Of a stretch of DNA of 64,000 nucleotides, positions 30,718 to 42,237 are shown one piece after another. Source of the DNA: Liolophura sinensis. Taxonomy: Eukaryota; Mollusca; Polyplacophora; Chitonida; Chitonidae. The position numbers and the translations under genes are program-made. The stretch covers positions 1 through 64,000 of the forward strand of contig NW_027018004.1 in assembly GCF_032854445.1 (NCBI RefSeq). The letters are read 5' to 3'. The notes under the pieces are model-generated. The model was not told the origin of the DNA and made no database searches. It saw only the letters and a program-made list of their open reading frames with translations. Each line of letters starts with the position of its first letter. Position 1 is the first letter of the stretch.

Positions 30718-31166
30718 ATGGCCTCCATCGCAATGATGATGAGCGGTGCCCTCGTAAACGCTCTGGTCTTCAGCGGGAGCAACTATATGTTTTCGATGCT
30801 AGGGAGTTCCGGTGTCGACCAAGAGCGGAGACGCCATGACCGCGCTGTAGAGCGGCTCCAAGCCGCCCAGGAAAAATGGGCCCAAAAGCGTACTGAGCGC
30901 TTGGACTGGATCAATGATGAACTCCGCCGCCAGGGCCACGCTGTCCAAACGTTCCGGGATGTCGACGGCGCAATCCGAGAGTATTCTAGGGTCACGGGCA
31001 AAACTCTTACGCGCGATGCACGCGACGCGCTGCTGGGGGAAGAGCCAAAGCTCTCCGATTTCTATGTGCCTAGTGAAGACCAAAAACACCGCGAGATAAC
31101 CTTCGTCATCCTGGGAATGTGTGTGGTGGGGGTGTGAGTTACGGATTCGCAAAACTCACGAAGTAA
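30718..31166 (+). pseudogene. Small Polinton protein with N-terminal hydrophobic segment and helical body
   Basis: Frame 30718-31137 starts MASIAMMMSGALVNALVFSG, a membrane-prone segment, followed by SGVDQERRRHDRAVERLQAA and TERLDWINDELRRQGHAVQT, a long charged helix. It ends with a second hydrophobic stretch, EITFVILGMCVVGV. A single-base shift near 31130 probably hides the real end (SYGFAKLTK, stop at 31164-31166). I recall near relatives in Hydra and coral Polintons. Two membrane segments around a coiled coil suggest a virion or assembly role, not proven. Confidence 0.5.
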
Positions 31167-31265
31167 TCCGAACTGACTGTGCCGGACTCGGCATCGAGCT
31201 CCTCGCCGTACGGCAGGCACGATCTTAGTAGTGAGGTGGTTCTGCGCACGCAAATACGCCGCGAT

Positions 31266-32420
31266 GATTAACATCTTTTTTTTCGAAGAAAACGGAAAAA
31301 GAGAAGTGCCATTTCAGCCGCCTTGAGGAATTCGGTTGGGGATGTTACCTCGCTTCGGGATACCATACTCTTCAAAGAGGGTCTTTTAGAGGGCGGCTAG
31401 AATACCTTGATGCTAGTAAGGTGTCTGCTCGCCTGGCAAATATCTAGTACAGCCGTCGTGGGTACTGGAAGTGTCTCGCGGCCATCCAGAAACTTGCCAC
31501 TGCGCCTAAAGTCTCCGAAGATGTGGTCCGGGCCTGGCTGATAAAGCAGGCTATCTGTCAGATATACCTGCCCCATCCCCGAAAAATACCGAGGCCCATC
31601 TTCGATGTCTCCACGCCGAATGACATCCACCAAGCCGATGTTCTATTTTTCCTACATGATCGGCGAGGCCGGAAGCTGTATAAGTACGCGCTGACAGTGG
31701 TTGATGTCGCTTCTCGCTACAAGGGGGCGGAACCCTTGGCTACTAAAGATTCCTAAGAAGTCGCTGATGCTCTCTCTCGTATTTACAAGCAGGGGCCCCT
31801 GAGATGGCCGAAGCTTCTCCAAGTTGAATGGGCGCGAGTTCATGGGTGCAGTGAGCCAACTGCTGGCCAAACACGATGTCACAGTCCGCCGAGGCCGCGT
31901 GGATATCCACCGACACCAAGGCATAGTGGAGCGTTTCATCCGTATTCTGGCTTAGCGCCTCTTTGTGCATAAGTACGCCCAGGAGATGCGCCTCCCTCTA
32001 GAACATCGGTCTACTGAATGGGTGGATCGGCTGCCCTCTGTTGTGACCGCTTTGTGTAACGAGACAACGAGACTGATCGGTAAAAAGCCAAAAGACGCCA
32101 TCAAGGCACAAGAGGTGCCACATAAGCCTTGTTCGACGGTTCCAGGTCGTCCCGTTGGACTTAATGAGCGGAAGATCCCCGAGGGTGTTGGCGTTCGTTA
32201 TCTCTATCACCCTGGAGAGCTGGAGGGCGGTCGCCGTCGTGCGACTGATCCTGTGTGATCTCTAGAGATATTTCGGCTGGGGCGCTCACAAAGCCTAATG
32301 AGCCCGTGCTGTACTATCTAGGCGATACGTCGGATGGCCCGCGATGGGGCTTTGTTAGTGAAGAGCTGCTTATAGTGCCTCCCGATGCTCAGCTTCGTCC
32401 GGATGGGGTTCTACGACGCT
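31266..32420 (+). pseudogene. Polinton integrase (retroviral-type, rve fold)
   Basis: The plus-strand pieces give an N-terminal helical part (YWKCLAAIQKLATAPK), then frame 31523-31756 with IFDVSTPNDIHQADVLFFL (first catalytic D, codon 31637-31639) and LTVVDVASRYKGAEPL. The second block should be a DN-GREF motif: NGREFMGA is seen near 31825 but the aspartate codon is disturbed. The third block is HRHQGIVERFIR with the glutamate at 31929-31931. Frame 31965-32258 is the C-terminal part with HRSTEWVDRLPSVVTALCNE and GVGVRYLYHPGELEGGRR. Stops at 31754 and near 31953 and one frameshift break it. In Polintons this enzyme inserts the element; D-x-D-x-E spacing and the GIVER block support the call. 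Confidence 0.8.
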
Positions 32421-32426
32421 AGTAGT

Positions 32427-35164
32427 TCCTCAATGAGGATGTCCATTCCAGCCCATCCTGCGGGGACTGCATCCATTTGACCATAAGCCAAGGTGTGGAC
32501 ACCATCTTCGGCGATCCAGCGCTTATTATCGAAGGGGGACAGTGAGACCTTATTCAGGTGCTATCCGAAGATACGGTGGCGCTCTGATCGCAGCACGTCC
32601 ATACTGTGGCGGCAGGCCTCTTGGTACTGCTTATGACGGATGCACTTTTCCACAACTCCCTTTTTCACGCCCTTGGCCTTCTTAATGTTGGCTCCTCCGG
32701 CCTCCAGAATGGAGTACATCTTGGGAGGCAGACCTATGTATTCGGCGATCGGCCGCCCCGCGCACTCGTTGTTCATTTTTCCCAAGACTTTCATATTTGC
32801 TTCACTGTGCAGTGGGTGGTCTTTGGGGTACTCTGAGGTATCGTACAGGTTTGCATTCTCAGCCATATCCCTATAAACATCGTCAGTCTGAATCTCGAGT
32901 AGCAGACTATCCGCATCAGTGTAGAGGAGCTGGCAGCGCTCTCCGTACTAGGACTTCATGTGGTTGTAGTAGAAGTCGTACATCCGGTGCTTTGATAGAT
33001 CTAGAATGCTCATGCCCACGTAGATAGATTGGGTTAGGACTAGCCGGGTCTTGTGTTTCTGAACCGCTGCCAGGTCTTCATCAAATATGTTTGCCCGTGC
33101 GAAGCTCGGGCTGGCTATCAAGCGTCGGAGCTTGTCGACTTCTCCAGAGCGTACCAGCTTGACGTCCACACGCTTCCGAAGGTTCTCCATGGTCTTTCCG
33201 AAGACCGAGTTGAACATCAGGTTGTACAGGTCTTTTTTGAATTTACTCACGGCCGTTTTCGGAGCTTGGTATTCATCCTGATATAGGGTTCCATCCAAGG
33301 GCTCTGGTCGAATCTCAGGGCCCGGTGAACCTTTGTCAGGCGCATTCCCAGTGATAGATATAACCGTAGGTTCCGGTAATGCAGGACGTACCGCTCCTTG
33401 TTTCGGAGATTGGGTACCAGCTTTTCGACCTCGGTAGGCGCTTTCTTACCGAGAAGACCGTGCTGATAGTCTGACATCCACTCCTTCTGGACCACTCCAA
33501 TGGGTAGCCGTTATGTGCGTTATGTAGGTCGGCCGGATACTCTAGGTCGACCTCGAGGAAGTAACTAGAAGGACTGTCGTGGGGGGTGGGTAGCAACCGT
33601 CTCACCGAGACGCTGCGCGTCACCTATGCACTGAAAGCCGCCCGTTGGAAGAAACTGACTGATATCCCAGCCATATAGATTATTGGCGTCTAGTTATTGG
33701 ATGTAGCTGTTTGGACTTTCGGGGTTGTATCCCCCCACCTGCGGATTATTGGCTTTGGCGTGTCGCTTACTTACCATGGAGATTCCTCCTCGCAACCCCG
33801 TCTCAATGAAGAGATGTTGGTCAACAGCTCCAGCTGTACCCTGGTCTTCTTGAGCAGCGCATCCCACGAGAGACCTGGGCTCGTATAGTAGTGAGCTGGG
33901 TCCAATCCACACTGCCGTTGTTACGGTATTGAAAACAGCAACAGAAAACAGACTCAGTGACTCAATATTACAATGTAAACAATGCTTTATATATAAAATG
34001 AGACGTACAGTTTTACAGACAGCTCAACAACAACAACATAAAAAACATACACATCAGTATTACCGGTCTTTAAAAGTTTCCAGTTCACCTTTGCATCCCA
34101 AGGAACATGTTCCAGGAGATCCAACGTAAAGACCATGGGATAAACACACAATTCACAAATTGTCCTAGACAGGTACTTCGCCAGATTAGCGAACACGAAC
34201 ACAGTACACAGGTTACACAGAACTGGAACAGTCAAGCCTTTGAATGACGTCACACCCGCAGAGCACAACACAGGGTAAATACAGGCATGGAGGTATAATC
34301 CACTTCAGATCAGTCACAGCTCCCGCAGAAGCTCACAAACGAGCCGTTCAGAGACGTAGAGTAATGTCACCTTGTGGCAGAACGAACGTCCTTTGCAAAA
34401 CTGAAAACTTCAGTTTAGAGTCCTTGACGACCCTGTCGGTCAGGTGAGGTCAGCGTGTGAAACAAATTACACAGTCCACACTGTATAATCATAATAAAGA
34501 TCCGAACACCAATAAACGTGACTTCCGCAGAAATTCACATAAACCAGACATCAGTACTACTGTGGTACACAAACGGTGCCAAATGAAACTGGCATCACCA
34601 GCTCATATCAAAATAATGGACTCCATACGAGAGCGTCGCACACTCTCCTGGCTCCCAGTGGATGCAGCAAAAATACCTCCTCTCTGCACAGAAAACACGG
34701 CTTATATACGCTCCAGGTGGATTCAACTACTTTTAGACACAGAGTTTAACAGCCAATGAACAGCCAGTTATCTCACACACATGACAGGTTGTGGCGTTGT
34801 TGTGGGCCTGCCAGTCCTGGGGAGTCATCCTCATGGCTATAGGGTTGGCTAGAACATTTTGGATTTCCCGCTCCTCCTGCTGGAGAGCTCTGAGGAAGTG
34901 TTCCGTCGCGTTAGGGCCCCTGTATTCCACGGGGTGTTTTGTGTGGCCGTCGCAACGCACCACAACATAGCAGTAACTGCAGGGCTCGTGGTGCTGAGTC
35001 TTTTGAGTGCTGCTCTTTGTAGGGCTGAGCGGCGGGCCTGTAATGTTTTTGGTCAGAGCCTCAAAGTGGGCATATATGATGAACGGAGTCGGAAGTTGTT
35101 TAAGTGGTTCTGGAAGGAGAACTTGTTTTCCCCGTCCTGGGGCATTTCCACCCTCGCCGCCGTC
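32427..35164 (-). pseudogene. Polinton protein-primed family-B DNA polymerase (pPolB), split and truncated
   Basis: Minus-strand order: an N-terminal part 35164-34790 (LPTPFIIYAHFEALT, HHEPCSYCYVVVRCDGHTKH, ALQQEEREIQNVL, ATTCHVCE), whose exonuclease-like IYAxFEA block has H where D is usual. It then breaks at the 33912-34785 insert. The palm follows: ETGLRGGISMVSKRHAKANN, motif A with LDANNLYGW at 33693-33667 and a stop just before it, VDLEYPADLHNAHNGYPL, motif B MFNSVFGKTMENL (about 33211), motif C YTDADS at 32923-32906, and the C-terminal LSPFDNKRWIAEDGVHTLAY (about 32500). It converges with the integrase. The true N-terminus is lost at the LINE C junction. It would copy the linear element from a protein primer. 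Confidence 0.85.
33912..34785. mobile_element. Unclassified insert (about 0.87 kb) with LTR-like promoter on the minus strand
   Basis: pPolB coding sequence stops at about 33911 and resumes at about 34790, with the middle of the polymerase missing. The insert has no long gene. On the minus strand near its right end are ATTGG (inverted CCAAT, 34758) and a TATA box GTATATAAGCC (about 34710-34700), about the spacing of an LTR U3 promoter. A second TATA-like TTTATATATAAAA stands at 33984. I could not find a target duplication, so insertion plus deletion is likely. A solo LTR is the best guess. Confidence 0.35.
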
Positions 35165-38100
35165 TTTATTTGCTATATCGGATGGAGAGGTTAATATATT
35201 ATCTCCATCTTTCAAATGCTGGACTTTTGCTTTATTATTTTTGCCCTTAAGCTTCTGAACCATGTTCCAGACCTTACTCATGGGTGTTTTTGACGTAATG
35301 CCCGAAACAAAGTTCCGCCAACAAGATCGTCTCTTGGACTTGAGTAATCGACGAGCTTTAGCTCTAAAAATACCAACCTAGTTTAAGTTATTATCAGTAG
35401 GACAATGATTAAATCTGCGTTCAGCCTTTTTACGGTCCTTTATGGCTTTACGACAGTCATTGTCGTACCAGGGTTTACTTTTGGATTTGGGATTTGTCGA
35501 GGTCTAAGGTATAGTTCCATCGGCAGCTTGTAATACAAGCTCGTTAAATTTTATCATAGGATCATCTGCCGCTTTGAGAGTCTCTGGAAAGATATCAGCC
35601 TCACAGAACATTTCAAATGCGATCCAGCCTGCTTTATCGAATTTCCACCTAGCTACACGTGTAGAAGTGATATGTTCTAGGATTACAGGAAAATGGTCAC
35701 TACCACAAAAATCATTGTGCATCTTCCAAGAGAAATCCGAGAGAAGTGATGCATCTGAGATAGTGAGATCGATACCAGAATAAGGGCCATTACCTGGATA
35801 TAAATAGGTATTAGAATCATCATTGAAATAACACAGTTCCTCCTTCGATAAAAAGTCTTCCATTACCTTGCCCTTATTATTAATGTTATTACTGCCCCAT
35901 AGGGGGTTATGGGAATGAAAATCTCCCATAATTACAAAAGGTTTAGGTAGTTGTTCTTTTAGATTATGTAACTGCAAAGGTGACAAAGAAATGAACATTG
36001 ACACTGAACATAATGTCATTGTTTCGGACAATGAAACACGAACAGCCACAGCCTGAAGTTCTGTATCCAGAGGAACAGGGCTGTAAATAACATTGTTATT
36101 GACGAAGATAGAAGAGCCGCCTGCAGGTCGATCTTCTTCATTTGAATAAGTGCTGTATAGGGAATAATTTTTAAGCGCTACTGTATCTTTGTCAGATGTC
36201 TTCAGGTGAGTTTCCTGAAGACACAGGGCAATAGGATTAACTGATTGAACAAACTGTGTTATTTCAATAAAATTCACCTTAAAACCTTGACAATTCCATT
36301 GTATAATTTTGTCTAAATAAGACATTATGGAGGGAGACGTATAGGGGATTTATCTTTTTGTTTTTGACCGAGGACGACCCTTCCTTGGAGATCGGCTGGA
36401 AGATCTGCCCCGTACGGGTGATCTATCCATCACATCTGCATCTGAATTTGTAGGACCAACGTCCTCCAACGATCCAAACCTATTAAAAATTTGGACAGGG
36501 TCCCTAGTGGCCTTAGAGGAACGCTCTGTGGGACCGCTAGGTTTACCATTATCATTATTATATTCATTTCCAGGTTTGGTTTTGGCAGATTTGTTTTTTG
36601 AGATGGTTATTTTCAGGTTTATCAGTTTGTTGTTTATTATTGACTGGTTTTATTTGCTGTTCTGCAGTGGTCTGTGTTGAGCAGGAAATATGCGCAGGTT
36701 GAGCAGCAGGTTGTAAAGATGTGGAGCTAGGTTTGTCCTTTCCAATGGGCCATGTTATTGAAGTTATTGAGTTCCAACAGATGTTGTAGTTCACTTGACC
36801 ACATTGGCAAACGAAGATTGCAGTGAAGTGTTAGATAGCAAGGCCAATTTGCGGGCGTCCTGATAAGAGATATTATTTTTAGTTTTTAGATTTATTTTTT
36901 TGTTTTTCTTTAATAGAAAACGGACCGTCCGTGGAGGAGGCCATGTGATCTTCACTGCAAGTACAACACTTAACTGTGCGGCTGCAGTCTAAACCAACAT
37001 CACCCTCACTGCCGCACCTAAAATAAACCATTTTCTTTTACATTGGCCCTTGCCGTGACCAAATTTTTGGCAAGTAAAGCAGCGTGTAGGGATGGGAATG
37101 TATAAATCTACACTAACCCTATACGGGCCAATGTAGATATACGACGGAAGCGAGGTTGTGTTAAAGGTCAAAAGATAGGTATTAAGTTTAATGATGTTGC
37201 CAGATTTCTTCATAGTGAAGCGTTTAACTCTGGCAACACCCTGTGATTTCAGTTCTGCGCATATTTCCTCTTCAGACAAGTCAATAATATCACCATCCCG
37301 ATCACGAAATATTCCCTGACAGCTGTTAAGGGAAATGTGCGGGGATGCGAAACAGGTATATCAGCTATTTTATTTAATGAAAATAAATTTTTTATTGTTA
37401 GCCCTAATGAATGTCTCTGGGTCTTAACTTTTTAACGGTTTTTAATGTTCCAGCTGTGCCCTGGAGAGCCATTTTCAATACAAAAGGGTGAATTTTAGAG
37501 GCCGGCTTTTGTTTACTCTTAGTCGAGAGAACAATAAAAGCCGGCCAGCTGTCCTGTCCATTATCAAGAGAGTCTGTGAAAACTTCTAACTTCCTCTTTT
37601 TATCAGCACTTGACGAAGTCGGCTGAAAGGAAGATGTATTAGGTATAATTGAAGTTGAAATTTAAAATAAGGCCATTGTTTAATTTATTAATTTCGCCTT
37701 ACGTGTCCCCCACCCGCCACGGAGTGCCAACAAGGGCGAATCTACCTCTGAGGATGACCAGCAGAGAACAGAAACAGGGAATCCACGTAAGGTATACTCG
37801 AACAGATTGAGTTATACCAAAAGGTTAAATTCAATCTACTCGATTGACCCATTAGCCACCGCCTTCTGCATTGACCCCAAAGGAAGTGCATCTGAAGAAG
37901 AGCCAATTTGACATCTCAGTAAGACAAGTAATAACAACCAGATCCAGTGTACGGCTTGACGTGACCAGCCGATTGATCGGACCTGGCCCATCCGACCTCC
38001 CCTCTCTCTCCAAGTAAGGGCCAAAGTGACGTGTTGGGCGTGAGGATCTCGCAAGACCAACACGCCCTCAGCCACCAGGATCCCGTCCTCTTAGATTACG

Positions 38101-38277
38101 GGTCGCAACCCACCGCAAACAGGTCGCTTCTTGGTTGCCTCTCAAACAACCGGGAAGATGTGAGCCTATTATATTCACTGGGCTCACACAGGAGAGCTCT
38201 AGGTTAGTCGACTTTTACGACAAGCTTGCCTAAAGGGCTGAGGTCCTATTCTTATCACCCCGGAAACCCCACGGGGT
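35165..38277 (-). mobile_element. LINE C, 3'-truncated, minus strand
   Basis: The 5' end (CCCCGTGGGG, 38277) is intact, followed on the minus strand by the 5' UTR, ORF1 (about 37660-36330; frame 37279-36989 includes CFTCQKFGHGKGQCKRK), the TAATG overlap near 36326, and ORF2 endonuclease 36325-35504 (QWNCRGFKVNFIEITQFVQS, QETHLKTSDKD, CGSDHFPVILEHI). The element stops at the RT N-terminus (ILTSPSDIANK) exactly where pPolB sequence begins. LINE insertions normally lose the 5' side, so loss of the 3' half indicates a later deletion or recombination. It is close in sequence to LINE E, which lies inverted at 43372. Confidence 0.88.
35504..36325 (-). CDS. LINE C ORF2 endonuclease domain, open for 273 codons
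   Basis: This is the longest uninterrupted endonuclease frame in the window. It starts MSYLDKIIQWNCRGFKVNF and contains LCLQETHLKTSDKD (the metal-binding E), FVIMGDFHSHNPLWGS (D/N/H block), YSGIDLTISDASLLSDF and CGSDHFPVILEHI (the terminal S-D-H). This is the AP-endonuclease fold used by LINEs to nick target DNA. A histidine stands where GDFN is usual (GDFH), a possible damaging change. It ends at a stop before the RT. Confidence 0.8.
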   Translation of the reverse strand: MSYLDKIIQWNCQGFKVNFIEITQFVQSVNPIALCLQETHLKTSDKDTVALKNYSLYSTYSNEEDRPAGGSSIFVNNNVIYSPVPLDTELQAVAVRVSLSETMTLCSVSMFISLSPLQLHNLKEQLPKPFVIMGDFHSHNPLWGSNNINNKGKVMEDFLSKEELCYFNDDSNTYLYPGNGPYSGIDLTISDASLLSDFSWKMHNDFCGSDHFPVILEHITSTRVARWKFDKAGWIAFEMFCEADIFPETLKAADDPMIKFNELVLQAADGTIP

Positions 38278-38682
38278 TGAACGTTGAAGATCCGTGCTCT
38301 TTGATTCGCCTACTTGCAATCGTCCAATTGCCTGATTTTGGTCGGCAGCGTTGAGACGTCCCATTTTTGTGTACAGTACTTGCAAAGATATTGGATAAAA
38401 TTGTGAGATTCGTTTGGGTCTTTTATAGTCACATGCTGTACTCATGTTTTGCACGAGACAAACAATCATTATGCCTGAACTTCGTGCTGCACGACATCAA
38501 CGCACATCATAACAATAATCACTGTTACCGTTCATAATCATTTGTGGTTGCGTTTGGTCAAGGATGATTTTCTGAAACATTCCAGTAACAACGTGCAACC
38601 CTACCAAACGGTTTAAGTTAACATATGTGTACAAAATTGTATCATTTTTGAATTTCATTTTGCGTTCCTTTTTTTGAAGAGT
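38278..38682. other. Single-copy-looking spacer between LINE C and LINE D
   Basis: It shows no similarity to other parts of the window, no repeats and no convincing gene. The base composition is ordinary. It may be host DNA or the end of an unrecognised element. Confidence 0.4.
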
Positions 38683-41600
38683 GTAGATCGACCTTGACGA
38701 AAACCACATTGAATATTAGATAAAAGCTTGTTGGTTTCAAGAAACCAAACAAGTCTGTCGTTAATCATCCGTTCCATAGTTTTTCAGACACAGCTGGTAA
38801 GAGCTATGGGACGGTAATTATTTGGATCAGTATGATCCTTACCTGGTTTGGGAACCGGGATAATACACGCCTCCCTCTATGACGGTGGAAAATTACCAGT
38901 TAACCAATAATCATTAAGTCCAAGAGAGTCTCCAGTGGCTCAGGTGGTAAATGATTCAGAAACTTATAATATACGTTATCAGGACCACAAGCAGTATCGT
39001 GGGCCTTTCTAAATGCAGTTTTAAGTTCCTCGATATCAAAAGGACGATTATAATCTTCTAAATTTTTAGAAGAAAAGAGCAATTTAATTTTCTCCTTCTG
39101 GTTTTTAATACGTTGAAACTCTTTAGTATAGCTCTCAGAAGAAGATTTCTTGGAAATTGTCTCAACTAATTTATTTGCTATATCAGATGGAGAGGTTAAT
39201 ATATTATCTCCATCTTTCAAATGCTAGAATTTTGCTTTATTATTTTTGCTCTTAAGTTTCTGAACCATGTTCCAGACCTTACTCATGGGTGTTTTTGACG
39301 TTATGCCCGAAATAAAGTTCCGTCAACAAGATCATCTCTTGGATTTGTGTAATCGACGAGCCTTAGCTCTAAAATTACGAACCTGGTTTAAATTGTTATC
39401 AGTAGGACAATGATTAAATCTACGTTCAGCCTTTTTCCGGTCCTTTAGGCCTTTACGACAGTCATTGTCGTACTAGAGTTTACTTTTGGATTGTGGATTT
39501 GTCGAGTTCTGTCAGCCGCTTTTAAAACAAGCCCATTAAATTTTAATATAAAATAATCTGCTGCATTGAGAGCAGATTGGATCGTATTTGAGATGTTTTG
39601 TGAGGTGATATCAGCCTCACAAAACATTTCAAATGCGATCCAATCTGCTTTATCGAATTTCCAGCTAGCTACACGTTCTAAAGAATTAGAAATGATATGC
39701 TCTAGGATTATAGGAAAAGGGTCACTGCCACAAAATCGTTATGCACGTTCCAAAAAAAATCCGGGAGAAGTGATGGATCTGTGATAGTTAGATCGATAGC
39801 AGGATAAGCGCCATTATCGGGATGTAAATAGGTATTAGAACCTTCATTAAAATATCACAGTTCTTCGTTAGATAAAAAATCCTCCACTATCTTGCCCTTA
39901 TCATTTATGTTCTTACTACCCCATAGAGGTTTATGGGAGTTAAGATGTCCCATAAGTATAAAAGGTTTTGGCAATTGTTCTGTAAGATTATGTAACTGCA
40001 AAGCTGACAAAGAAATGCTCGGGGGAATATACACTGAACACAATGTGATCGTTTCAGACAATGAAACACCAACAGCCAGAACCTGAAGCTCTGTATCCAG
40101 AGGAACAGGGCTGTGAATAATATTGTTATTGACGAAGATACAAGAGCCGCCTGCAGCTCGCTCTTCTTCCTTTGAGTAAGTACTGAATAATGAGTAATTA
40201 TTAAGAGTTGGCTTTTCTTTGTTAGATGTCTTCAGGTGAGTTACCTGAATACAAAGGGCTCTAGGATTTAATGATTGAACAGGCTGTGTTTTTTCAATAA
40301 AACTGACCTGCAGCCTCAACAATTTACTGTATAATTTTGTCTAAAGAAGACATTATGGAGGGAGAGGTATAGGAGATGGATCGAGGACGACCCTTCCATG
40401 GAGATCGACTGGAAGATCTCCCTGGTGCGGGTGATGTATCCCTCACAGCCGCATTAGATGTTGAAGGACCAACGTCCTCCAACGATCCAAACCTATTAAA
40501 AGTTTGAACAGGGTCCCTAGTGGCTTTAAAGAGACGCTCTGTAGGGCCACTAGGTTTATTAGATTTATTGTTATTATTTTGAGGTTTATTTTTGGGCATA
40601 TTTTTGTTTTTACGTTGATTATGTTTGGGGTTATCGGGTGGGTCAGTATTATTCCCTGGTTTTATTTGTTGTATTAAGGTAGTTTGGGTTGAGGAATTAT
40701 TGAAAGCAGGTAGAACAGTAGGTTCAACCGAAACAGGATAAGGTTTCTGCTTTGTAATGGGCCAAGTCATTGATCTTTGAGTAGCAACAGATGCTACTGG
40801 CTTGACCGCATTGGCAAATGAAGTCTGCAGTGAAGTATTAGGAGGCGTGACTAGTTTCCGGGCCTCCTGATACGATATATTGTTTTAGTCTTGATAGTGA
40901 ATATTTGTTTTTCTTTTACGAAAAGTAAACAGTCCCTAGAGGAGGCCATGTGATCTCCACCGCAATTGCAGCAACATTTAACTGTGTTGCTGCAGTCGAA
41001 ACCCTCAACATCGAAAACAAACCAGTTTGTTTTTACATTGGCCCTTGACATGACCAAATTTCTGGCACGTGAAACAACGTGTTGGGTTGGGGATGTAAAA
41101 GTCTACAATAATCCTATACGGGCCAATGTAGATGTATGATGGAATAGAAGTAGAATTAAAGGTTAACAGGTATGTATTTATTTTCAGGATATTACCAGAT
41201 TTCTTCTGGTAACACCCTGTGATTTTAATTCCTCGCAGATTTCCTCTTCGGAAAGTTCCAAAATATCTTGATTCCGGCCGCGAATTATTCCCTGACAGCT
41301 GTTCAGGGAATTGTGGGGGGATGTAAACACAGGTGTGTCATTGATATTCAATGACAATGTCTCCCGACCTTAACTTTGTCACGTTTTTTAAGGTTCCAGC
41401 GACTCCCTGGAGAGCCCTTTGCAAAAGGAAGCGATGGATTTTGGACGCCGGCTTCTGTTCATTCTTAGTTGGAAGAACAGTAAAAGCCGCCCAACTGTCC
41501 GACACATTACATTTTTCAAGCGAGTCTGACAAAACCTCCAACTTCCTCTTTTTGTCGGTGCTCGAAGTCATTCCAGCAGAAGACCTAACAGATATATTGC

Positions 41601-42237
41601 ATACCTTTTGGGTCAAATTTAAAGAAAACATAGTATATATATCGTAAAGATTCACCCCATGTGTTCCCCACCCGCCACGGAGTGCCAACAAGGGCGACGC
41701 CTGAACCTGGGGATACCCAGCAGGACACACACCAAGGACTCCACATGAGGTATACTTGAATAGATGGCCCTAATGAGCAAACCCCATGAAGTAAATAAGG
41801 TCACACATCAGACATACTACTCGACTGACCCATGAGCCACCGCCTCAAAACTTGGACGGAAACCGTTCTCTAAGGAGTGATGTTATCGAGAAATGTTTTA
41901 GGACCAAACAGAGGCAAGACGCGACCAAGCCGATTGATCGGACCGTGCCTATCCGACCTCCCGTCTCTCTCCAAGTAAGGGCCAAAGTGACATGTTGGGC
42001 ATGAGGATCTCGCAAGATCAACACGCCCTCAGCCACCAGGATCCCGTCCTCGTAGTTTACGGGTCGCAACCCACCGCAAACAGGTCGCTTCTTGGTTGCC
42101 TCTCACACAACCGAGACGATGTGAGCCTATTATATTGACCGGGCTCACACAGGAGAGCTCTAGGTTGTCGTCTTTTACGACAAGCTTGCCTAGTGGGCTG
42201 AGGTCCTATTCTTATCACCCCGGAAACCCCACGGGGT
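38683..42237 (-). mobile_element. LINE D, 3'-truncated, minus strand
   Basis: The 5' end is at 42237 (CCCCGTGGGG). ORF1 is at about 41631-40350 (frames 41730-41338, 41057-40851, 40770-40324), with a TAATG overlap at about 40352. The endonuclease is at 40350-39445 (VTHLKTSNKEKPTL, IFVNNNIIHSPVPLDTELQV) and the RT start at 39220-38683. The sequence ends in RT at TAGATCGACC, again a 3' loss. Part of ORF2 around 39540-39600 carries a local inverted duplication. Many frame breaks are present. Confidence 0.85.

Larger units (their letters stand above)
19106..35164. mobile_element. Polinton/Maverick element 2 (capsid, ATPase, integrase, pPolB), interrupted
   Basis: The gene set (MCP, A32-type ATPase, rve integrase, protein-primed PolB) is diagnostic of Polintons. 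It is interrupted by LINE B (19249-24830), LINE I (26001-26504) and the 33912-34785 insert, and cut at its right end by LINE C at 35165. Removing the LINEs leaves about 9.1 kb of element. Neither terminal inverted repeat is present, so both ends are lost. Confidence 0.8.

Noticed and set aside
34733-35281. 182-codon minus-strand ORF as a novel fusion protein
   Set aside because: It joins LINE C RT sequence to the pPolB N-terminus at the rearrangement point; neither half starts or ends naturally.
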